Shown one piece after another: positions 1 to 3,949 of a DNA stretch of 5,950 nt. A program made the translations under genes and the position numbers. Position 1 is the stretch's first letter, and each line of letters starts with the position of its first letter. The notes under the pieces were generated by a model. That model had not been told where the DNA came from. It worked only from the letters and a program-made list of their open reading frames with translations, and did no database searches. Source of the DNA: Solirubrobacterales bacterium (GTDB taxonomy: Bacteria; Actinomycetota; Thermoleophilia; Solirubrobacterales; 70-9); the NCBI GenBank assembly GCA_030152505.1, contig JASLJO010000089.1, forward strand, positions 1 to 5,950, in the 5' to 3' direction.

Positions 1-567
1 GTCTACCTTGCGCTTCTCGGTCTCGTCGCGCTCCATCGTGTAGTAGGTGAACTCGATCGTCTTGCGGCGCGAGATCGCCGTCTCGATCTTGGAGAGGCGC
101 TGAGAGAGATCGCGGCCTCCGGCCGAAGCCGTCATCGCCATCTCGACCGGCGCCCGTTCGCCCTCGCTGACCGGGTTGGGGTGGCCCCAGGCGACCTGCT
201 GCAGCGCGAGGCGCAGTGGCTCGGCGTAGGCGAATTCCCCTTGGGTCAGCAGCAGTAGCGCCGTGCTCAGCGAGGCCAGCTCGTCGTCGGAGAAGCGGAT
301 CGGGTCGAGGTAGAAGTTCTCCGGCGGCAGCGAGTAGAGCTCCGCCTCGAAGAAGCCCTCGCCCGGTTTCTCCACCCCGAGCTGGATGCCGAGGCTCTCC
401 AGCTCAGCACGGTCGGCGTAGAAACGGCGCGCGAAGGCGTCGTCGTTCATGTCGCTGTAGCCCTCGACCTCGCGCTTGATCTCCAGCGCCGAGACCGGCC
501 TGCCCTGCGCCATCAGGAAGGAGATCAGCGAGAGCTGGCGGATCAGCTTCTCGGTGTCCTTTGCCAC
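1..567 (-). CDS. WYL-domain transcriptional regulator (PafB/PafC-like), N-terminal part
   Basis: Reading the minus strand from GTG at 567 gives 189 codons open to the window edge, so the C-terminal part is missing. Residues about 5-60 form a winged-helix DNA-binding region of the type found in WYL regulators (DTEKLIRQLSLISFLM at the start, then a recognition-helix-like AFARRFYADRAELESLGI). A linker domain follows (LDPIRFSDDELASLSTALLL), and the last ~25 residues (ISRRKTIEFTYYT) look like the first strand of a WYL domain. Family knowledge: actinobacterial PafB/PafC proteins are such regulators and activate DNA-damage genes; WYL domains sense nucleic acid or other ligands. The gene is read away from the small membrane protein at 692. 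No Shine-Dalgarno sequence is visible, but a TATTCT -10 box ends 6 nt before the GTG, which fits a leaderless mRNA. The exact subtype (PafB, PafC or another WYL regulator) cannot be settled from this fragment. Confidence 0.82.
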   Translation of the reverse strand, partial: MAKDTEKLIRQLSLISFLMAQGRPVSALEIKREVEGYSDMNDDAFARRFYADRAELESLGIQLGVEKPGEGFFEAELYSLPPENFYLDPIRFSDDELASLSTALLLLTQGEFAYAEPLRLALQQVAWGHPNPVSEGERAPVEMAMTASAGGRDLSQRLSKIETAISRRKTIEFTYYTMERDETEKRKVD

Positions 568-573
568 CAGCCC

Positions 574-579
574 AGAATA
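574..579 (-). promoter_or_regulatory. -10 box for a leaderless WYL-regulator transcript
   Basis: TATTCT on the minus strand matches the actinobacterial TANNNT -10 pattern. It ends 6 nt before the GTG at 567, so transcription would begin at or next to the start codon. I see no convincing -35 element. Inferred from spacing only. Confidence 0.4.
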
Positions 580-648
580 GTGAGGGCGACCCCGCGAGCC
601 CCCCGCCGGAACCGCGGGAAACCCGCATTTTGGCCCATTCGAGCTGGA

Positions 649-654
649 TAGAGT
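649..654 (+). promoter_or_regulatory. Candidate -10 box upstream of the small membrane protein
   Basis: TAGAGT fits TANNNT and is the only plausible -10 on the plus strand between the divergent genes. It ends 8 nt before an ATG at 663, which opens a 10-codon frame whose stop overlaps the start of the gene at 692. No clear -35 element is seen. Weak evidence. Confidence 0.3.
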
Positions 655-691
655 CCGCCGCCATGGACGTCCATCGCAACCGCTCCGGCAG

Positions 692-868
692 ATGACCAGG
701 CTGATCGTCCGCCTGGCGACGCTCGTCGCCGTGGTTCTCCTCGGCTACTTTTTGGTCGCCAAGCCGCTGCTGAAGAGCGACGGATTCGACCCACAGCGCC
801 TGGTCCGCTGCGTCAAGCACGCCAAGCAGGACACGAAGAAGATCGAACGCTGCGCGCGCCGGCTCTGA
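692..868 (+). CDS. Small single-pass membrane protein, unknown function (58 aa)
   Basis: I do not recognise this gene. ATG at 692 to TGA at 866-868 encodes 58 residues. It starts MTRLIVRLAT, then has one hydrophobic helix at about residues 5-24 (VAVVLLGYFLVA). A charged tail of about 34 residues follows, with two cysteines (C40 and C54) in a Lys/Arg-rich helix (RCVKHAKQDTKKIERCARRL). Only R2, R4 and R7 precede or begin the helix, and the tail is even more basic, so the orientation is unclear. It may be anchored by its N-terminus, or the helix may act as an uncleaved signal. No other in-frame ATG, GTG or TTG lies close upstream. The stop is 8 nt from the stop of the convergent exoribonuclease gene. 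Support for it being real: a typical N-terminal membrane segment, a full-length open frame in a gap otherwise without a gene, and high-GC codon use. Confidence 0.6.
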   Translation: MTRLIVRLATLVAVVLLGYFLVAKPLLKSDGFDPQRLVRCVKHAKQDTKKIERCARRL

Positions 869-886
869 GCGGCCCGTCAGGCCGCT
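868..886. terminator. Hairpin between convergent genes, possible bidirectional terminator
   Basis: A perfect 7-bp stem, AGCGGCC / GGCCGCT, with a 5-nt loop lies across the stop codons of the small membrane gene (plus) and the yhaM-like gene (minus). Two G-T pairs can extend it at the base. There is no U-run on either side, so it would be at best a weak or Rho-assisted stop, or a 3'-end stabiliser for both mRNAs. Confidence 0.4.
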
Positions 887-1929
887 TGACGGCTGCCGAA
901 GTAGGCGGAGCCGGAAAGCGCCCGGTCGAAGCGTGACCAGGACTCGCCGTCGGGCAGCTCACGCTCGAGCCGGTCGAAGCTGCCGAGGCGGCCGCCGAGG
1001 TTGTCGATCATGTGGACGAGGACGGCCTCGCGGGTGGCGGGGACCACCGGTGAGCCGTGTTCGAGCGAGCCGTGGTGACTGAGGATGATGTGCAGGACGG
1101 CCTGGGCGAGGTCGGAGTCGAAGCCGGGGATCTCCTCGATCTCGCGGCGCACCGTGTAATAGCCGAGCGGGATCTCGCCCTGCAGGCGGCCGGCGTCGGT
1201 GAGGTCGATCGCCAGCGGGTCGTCGTTGTAGGCGACGGTCTTGCCGATGTCGTGCAGGAGGGCGCCGGCGACGGCGACCTCGCGGTCGATGCCCGGGAAG
1301 AAATTGGCCGCGGCGCTGACGGCTTGGGCAACCGAGACCGTGTGCTCGAGCAGTCCGTGGCGGTAGGCTTGGTGGTAGACCTTCGCCGCCGGCGCCTCGC
1401 GGAAGCGCTCCCAGATCGGCGAGCGCTCGCCGAAGAAGCGCTCGAGCAGCTCGCGCAGCTGCGGCTCCTGGACCGTCTCCAGCAGCTGGCGCAGCTTGCC
1501 CTCCAGCTCGGCAATGGAGACCTCAGACTCCGGGGCGAGATCGGCCGGGTTGTAGGAGCCCGACTCGGCCTCGGCGAGCGAGGAGAGCTTGATCTTCGCC
1601 CCCCAGCGCTCGCTCTGCTCGAAGGTGCCACCGACCTCGACCGCGGTCCCGGGTGCAGCCAGCGCGTAGAGCGCCTCCGCGTCCTCCCAGGCGACCGCCT
1701 CGGCGCTGCCGCTCGCGTCGCAGAGGACGAGCCGCAACCAGGGCTCGCCGTTGCGCTTGCGCCGCAGCTCACGCTCGCGCACCGCGTAGGTCCCCTTCAG
1801 CCGCTGCCCGTCCTCGAGCTCGCGCAGCGGCACCCTGGCGGCCGGCGGGGGCATCTCGGCGGGGGCCGAGGAGCCGCCGGAGGTGTCGATCAGCGCCTCC
1901 TGAAACATGGTTGGATCGAGCTGTTCCAT
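877..1929 (-). CDS. yhaM: YhaM-family 3'-5' exoribonuclease (OB fold + HD domain)
   Basis: A 350-residue protein with the YhaM layout. An OB-fold nucleic-acid-binding domain lies at about residues 32-120 (VPLRELEDGQRLKGTYAVRE, then WLRLVLCDASGSAEAVAW). An HD phosphohydrolase domain follows at about 170-315. Metal-binding signatures are visible: HGLLEHT (H191, H196), LLHDIGK (H226, D227), HIILSHHG (H280, H285, H286) and VHMIDNLGG (D309). The stretch SHHGSLEHGSPVVP is close to a YhaM/CBF1 family hallmark. Bacillus subtilis YhaM degrades RNA and single-stranded DNA from the 3' end with Mn2+ or Co2+; this protein should be cytoplasmic and take part in RNA turnover. It is slightly longer than B. 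subtilis YhaM (about 314 aa) because of a Pro/Ala-rich N-terminus. The frame stays open to 2148, but that extension runs into the fluC gene. ATG at 1929 is preferred, with a TACCTT -10 box close upstream; a second ATG at 1908 (residue 8) is possible. It lies 55 bp downstream of fluC on the same strand. Confidence 0.92.
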   Translation of the reverse strand: MEQLDPTMFQEALIDTSGGSSAPAEMPPPAARVPLRELEDGQRLKGTYAVRERELRRKRNGEPWLRLVLCDASGSAEAVAWEDAEALYALAAPGTAVEVGGTFEQSERWGAKIKLSSLAEAESGSYNPADLAPESEVSIAELEGKLRQLLETVQEPQLRELLERFFGERSPIWERFREAPAAKVYHQAYRHGLLEHTVSVAQAVSAAANFFPGIDREVAVAGALLHDIGKTVAYNDDPLAIDLTDAGRLQGEIPLGYYTVRREIEEIPGFDSDLAQAVLHIILSHHGSLEHGSPVVPATREAVLVHMIDNLGGRLGSFDRLERELPDGESWSRFDRALSGSAYFGSRQAA

Positions 1930-1937
1930 CCATCGCC

Positions 1938-1943
1938 AAGGTA
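1938..1943 (-). promoter_or_regulatory. Candidate -10 box for the yhaM-like gene
   Basis: TACCTT (TANNNT pattern) on the minus strand ends 8 nt before ATG 1929 in the 55-bp gap after the second fluC gene. It would give a leaderless or nearly leaderless mRNA, and there is no Shine-Dalgarno sequence before 1929. The -35 region is poor, so read-through from the fluoride operon is the alternative. Confidence 0.3.
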
Positions 1944-1984
1944 GAGCCAGAACCGGACGGCGCAGACGCGACTTTCCGCCCCGC

Positions 1985-2350
1985 CTACAGCAGCCCGCCA
2001 AGCCAGTGGCCGAACGCGACGGCGGCGAAGCCGGCGAGCAGCGAGAGTCCGAGGTTGACCCAGACGAGCTGCGTATGGCCGGCCTCGGCCAGGCGGTGCG
2101 AGTCGAGGATCCAGGTGGAAAAGGTGGTGAAGGAGCCGATCCCCCCACCGGCGACGACGATCAGCGCCTCGCCTTCCAGCGCCACACCCGCGACCAGGCC
2201 GAGCAGCAGCGCGCCGGCGATGTTGATCGCCAGGATGCCGTGCGGAAAGGGGTGGTCGGCGCGGGCGGTGAGCGCCGTGTCGATCAGGTAGCGGACGGCG
2301 GCCGCAGCGCCGCCGAGCAGGCCGACGGCGATCCAGGCGGGGGCGCTCAA
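1985..2350 (-). CDS. crcB: Fluoride channel FluC/CrcB, second subunit
   Basis: A 121-residue, four-helix protein of the Fluc (CrcB) family, which exports F- passively across the inner membrane as an antiparallel dimer. Visible family motifs: GLLGGAAAAVRYLID in helix 1 with the conserved R20, ILAINIAGALLLG in helix 2 with the pore N43, and GGGIGSFTTFSTW around the helix 3 break with F77. The second pore phenylalanine of the usual TTFSTF is W80 here. Start: the TTG at 2350 overlaps the TGA of the upstream fluC (2347-2349) and begins just before helix 1. No Shine-Dalgarno sequence is seen, so translation is probably coupled. The frame stays open to 2635, but that part is out-of-frame translation of the neighbour. 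Arg residues occur only at helix 1 and in loops 1 and 3 (R20, R30, R86), and the N-terminus, loop 2 and C-terminus have none, which suggests N-out/C-out. Confidence 0.93.
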   Translation of the reverse strand: MSAPAWIAVGLLGGAAAAVRYLIDTALTARADHPFPHGILAINIAGALLLGLVAGVALEGEALIVVAGGGIGSFTTFSTWILDSHRLAEAGHTQLVWVNLGLSLLAGFAAVAFGHWLGGLL

Positions 2351-2748
2351 GGAGCCGGCACCGGGCGACGCTCGAAGGCGATCCCGATCCGGACGAAGGC
2401 GTAGCCGGCAAGCAGGGTCGCGCCGGCGTACGCCACGGCGAGACCCAGATGCCCACCGTCGACCATCTCGAACAGCTCCAACTGCAGGGTGGAGAAGGTC
2501 GTCAGCGTGCCGCAAATCCCGGTGGTGAGAAAGGGATGGGCGAGGCTGTCCTCTGGATGGTCGCGCAGGCGGGCGACGAAGTAGCCGAGCAGCAGGGCGC
2601 CCGCCATGTTGACCGCGAAGGTCGCCCACGGCCAACCGCCAGGCCCAGGCGGCGCCGCCTGGGCAAGTCCGACCCGGGCCAGCGCCCCGAGCACCCCACC
2701 GGCGTAGATCGCGGCCAGGCGGCGAAGGTCGAATCGCGGGGGGCGCAT
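2347..2748 (-). CDS. crcB: Fluoride channel FluC/CrcB, first subunit
   Basis: A 133-residue Fluc-family fluoride channel and first gene of the fluoride operon. Motifs: GGVLGALARVGL (helix 1, R25), WATFAVNMAGALLLGYF (helix 2, N47) and GICGTLTTFSTLQLE (helix 3 break, F85). The second phenylalanine of TTFSTF is L88. Basic residues lie at the N-terminus (R2, R5, R9, R10), in loop 2 (R60, R62) and at the C-terminus (R120, R127, R128). Loops 1 and 3 have none, so an N-in/C-in orientation is expected, opposite to its partner. ATG at 2748 has a good Shine-Dalgarno sequence, AGGAGA at 2756-2761, 7 nt upstream. The gene follows a fluoride riboswitch whose 3' arm can pair with that Shine-Dalgarno sequence. 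The stop overlaps the TTG of the second fluC. Confidence 0.95.
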   Translation of the reverse strand: MRPPRFDLRRLAAIYAGGVLGALARVGLAQAAPPGPGGWPWATFAVNMAGALLLGYFVARLRDHPEDSLAHPFLTTGICGTLTTFSTLQLELFEMVDGGHLGLAVAYAGATLLAGYAFVRIGIAFERRPVPAP

Positions 2749-2755
2749 CGGCGGG

Positions 2756-2761
2756 TCTCCT
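2756..2761 (-). promoter_or_regulatory. Shine-Dalgarno of the first fluC, target of the riboswitch
   Basis: AGGAGA on the minus strand, 7 nt before ATG 2748, is one of the few strong Shine-Dalgarno sequences in the window. With the two next bases (AGGAGACC, 2754-2761) it can pair with GGUCCCU of the aptamer (2783-2789) in 6 of 7 positions, G-U included, so it is probably hidden when no fluoride is bound. Confidence 0.75.
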
Positions 2762-2777
2762 ATCGGCGTCGGTGGAC

Positions 2778-2835
2778 GTAACAGGGACCGTCAGCGGATC
2801 GAACCGCGCTTATGAAGGAGCGAGCCCCATCGCTC
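2778..2835 (-). promoter_or_regulatory. Fluoride riboswitch (crcB motif)
   Basis: The minus-strand leader of the fluC pair matches the fluoride aptamer base by base when laid on the Thermotoga petrophila structure (recalled numbering). Stem P2 is GAGC/GCUC (2832-2835 with 2818-2821), and GAUG follows directly (A6, U7, G8). Stem P3 is GCGG/CCGC (2804-2807 with 2794-2797), followed by UGACGG, which keeps U38 and A40; U41 is C here. The pseudoknot P1 is GGGGCU with GGUCCC (2823-2828 with 2784-2789), four Watson-Crick and two G-U pairs. U48, the partner of A40 in the A40-U48 linchpin, is kept. Pairs that differ from T. petrophila covary (A2-U17, G9-C46). The position directly before two fluC genes is the usual place for this riboswitch. 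No terminator U-run follows, so control is probably at translation. An infernal search with the crcB model would be decisive. Confidence 0.9.
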
Positions 2836-2842
2836 GCCGCCG

Positions 2843-2848
2843 ATTCTA
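2843..2848 (-). promoter_or_regulatory. -10 box of the fluoride operon
   Basis: TAGAAT on the minus strand is a near-consensus -10. Transcription would start about 7 nt on, near 2836, which is the first base of the riboswitch aptamer or one before it. The matching -35 position (about 2866-2871, TGCGTA) is poor, so the promoter may need help or lean on its -10. Confidence 0.6.
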
Positions 2849-2872
2849 GAGAACTTGCGGGGAAATACGCAG

Positions 2873-2896
2873 ATTCATTGAAGAGCATCAATGAAT
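2873..2896. promoter_or_regulatory. ArsR operator (perfect 9-6-9 inverted repeat)
   Basis: ATTCATTGA, six bases, then TCAATGAAT: a perfect 9-bp inverted repeat. The TTGA-N6-TCAA core is of the kind bound by ArsR/SmtB repressors. It covers the -35 element (TTGAAG, 2878-2883) of the arsR promoter, so bound ArsR would block RNA polymerase. It is the only AT-rich palindrome in an otherwise very GC-rich window. Confidence 0.8.
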
Positions 2897-2906
2897 TGGA
2901 TAACGT
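2878..2906 (+). promoter_or_regulatory. Promoter of the arsenic operon
   Basis: TTGAAG (-35, 2878-2883) and TAACGT (-10, 2901-2906) are separated by 17 bp, the optimal spacing. Transcription would start at about 2912-2914, just before ATG 2916, so the mRNA is leaderless or nearly so. The -35 lies inside the ArsR palindrome. Confidence 0.65.
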
Positions 2907-2915
2907 GACGTGCAG

Positions 2916-3248
2916 ATGGCCGTGGCCGAGCTCCCCGTGATCTCCTGCTGCACCCCGCTCGCCGGGTCGTCGCTCTCCGAGCGGCGGGCGGCGGAGCTGG
3001 AGACGGTGCTGAAGGCGCTTGCCGACCGCCACCGGCTGCGCATCGTCAACCTGCTGCTGCGGGCCGGCGGCCAGCCGGTCTGCGTCTGCGAGGTGCAGCC
3101 GCTGCTCGGGCTTTCGCAGGGGACCGTCAGTCACCATCTCAAGCTCCTTGTCGAGGCGGGGATCGTCGCCCGCGAGGCGCGCGGCACCTACAGCTACTTC
3201 AGCCTCGTGCCGGGCGCGCTCGACTCGGTGCGCGAGGTGTTCGAGTGA
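2916..3248 (+). CDS. arsR: ArsR-family arsenite-responsive repressor
   Basis: A 110-residue winged-helix repressor that should bind the palindrome at 2873-2896 and release it when As(III) binds its cysteines. From ATG 2916: LKALADRHRLRIVNLLL (residues about 33-48) is the usual ArsR N-terminal helix pair, LGLSQGTVSHHLKLLVEAGIV (65-85) the recognition helix with S72-H73-H74, and ARGTYSYFSL the wing. Two candidate metal sites are present: a vicinal Cys pair near the N-terminus (C11-C12) and C56-V-C58 at the start of the DNA-binding region. The latter matches CVC of E. coli ArsR; the N-terminal pair recalls the Corynebacterium glutamicum type. Start choice: GTG 2910 is in frame but lies before the predicted transcription start, so ATG 2916 is preferred. 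The stop overlaps the GTG of the aquaporin gene by 4 nt (GTGA). Confidence 0.93.
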   Translation: MAVAELPVISCCTPLAGSSLSERRAAELETVLKALADRHRLRIVNLLLRAGGQPVCVCEVQPLLGLSQGTVSHHLKLLVEAGIVAREARGTYSYFSLVPGALDSVREVFE

Positions 3249-3949
3249 GCGAGCGTCCTGACCTGCTGCGCCGCTCCGCCGCCGAGGGAATCGGCGTCTT
3301 CGCCCTGGTCTTCGCCGGCTGCGGCGCGATCGTCACCGACACCGTTCACGCCGGTGTGCTGGGGGCGGTCGGTGTCTCGCTCGTCTTCGGCCTGGTGATC
3401 ATGGCGATGGTCTACGCGACCGGCCACCTCTCCGGCGCCCACCTCAACCCGGCGGTGACCCTCGCCTTCGCCCTCACCCGCCACTTCCCCGGGCGCGAGG
3501 CGCTCGCCTACCTGGCCGCCCAACTGCTCGGCGCTCTCGCCGCCGCAGCGCTTCTGCTCGCCGTCTGGCCCAGCGAGCCGGCCTCGCTCGGCGCCACCGT
3601 ACCCAGCGTCGGCGCCGGCAGCGCCCTCGTCTACGAGGCGGTGCTGACCGCCTTCCTGATGTTCGTGATCATGGCGGTGGCGACCGACACCCGCGCGGTC
3701 GGGGCCGGCGCGGCAATCGCGATCGGCGGCACGGTCGGCCTCGACGCGCTCTTCGGCGGCGCGATCACCGGTGCCTCGATGAACCCGGCGCGCTCGCTCG
3801 GCCCGGGCCTCGTCTCCGGCGAACTGCACGAGATCTGGATCTACATCGCCGCCCCGATCGTGGGCGCCGCGATCGGCGCGCTCGCCTACCAGCTCGTCCG
3901 CGGCGAGCATCCGGTCGAGGCCCGGACGGAGAGCGCGAGCCCGGCGTGA
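3245..3949 (+). CDS. aqpS: MIP-family channel (aquaporin, AqpS-like), likely arsenite exit channel
   Basis: A 234-residue six-helix major intrinsic protein. It has both half-helix NPA motifs: HLNPAVT (N68) and GASMNPARSLGP (N180, R183). Alignment with E. coli AqpZ has no gap between helix 5 and the second NPA loop, and gives a selectivity filter of F48, A168, A177, R183 where AqpZ has F, H, T, R. The loss of the helix-5 histidine and the small residues make a wider pore, similar to plant NIPs, which conduct metalloids; the GASMNPARSLGP loop is also NIP-like. In Sinorhizobium meliloti, AqpS in an arsR-aqpS-arsC-arsH operon lets arsenite made by ArsC leave the cell down its gradient; the same role is inferred here from context. 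The GTG start at 3245 overlaps the arsR stop, and the stop overlaps the GTG of the next gene. No efflux pump gene is seen in the window. Confidence 0.92.
   Translation: MSERPDLLRRSAAEGIGVFALVFAGCGAIVTDTVHAGVLGAVGVSLVFGLVIMAMVYATGHLSGAHLNPAVTLAFALTRHFPGREALAYLAAQLLGALAAAALLLAVWPSEPASLGATVPSVGAGSALVYEAVLTAFLMFVIMAVATDTRAVGAGAAIAIGGTVGLDALFGGAITGASMNPARSLGPGLVSGELHEIWIYIAAPIVGAAIGALAYQLVRGEHPVEARTESASPA

Noticed and set aside
404..820. Long minus-strand open frame across the WYL gene start and the small gene
   Set aside because: It is out of frame with the convincing WYL-regulator reading, covers the divergent spacer, and its translation is Arg/Gly-rich low-complexity text with no domain.
1930..2148. 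N-terminal extension of the yhaM-like gene
   Set aside because: The extra ~73 residues are Arg/Pro/Ser-rich, overlap the second fluC in another frame, and are not part of YhaM proteins; ATG 1929 fits better.
2351..2635. N-terminal extension of the second fluC gene
   Set aside because: The extension is out-of-frame translation of the first fluC; the four-helix channel begins right after TTG 2350.
2910..2915. GTG 2910 as the arsR start
   Set aside because: It would lie before the transcription start predicted from the -35/-10 pair at 2878-2906; ATG 2916 is two codons downstream.
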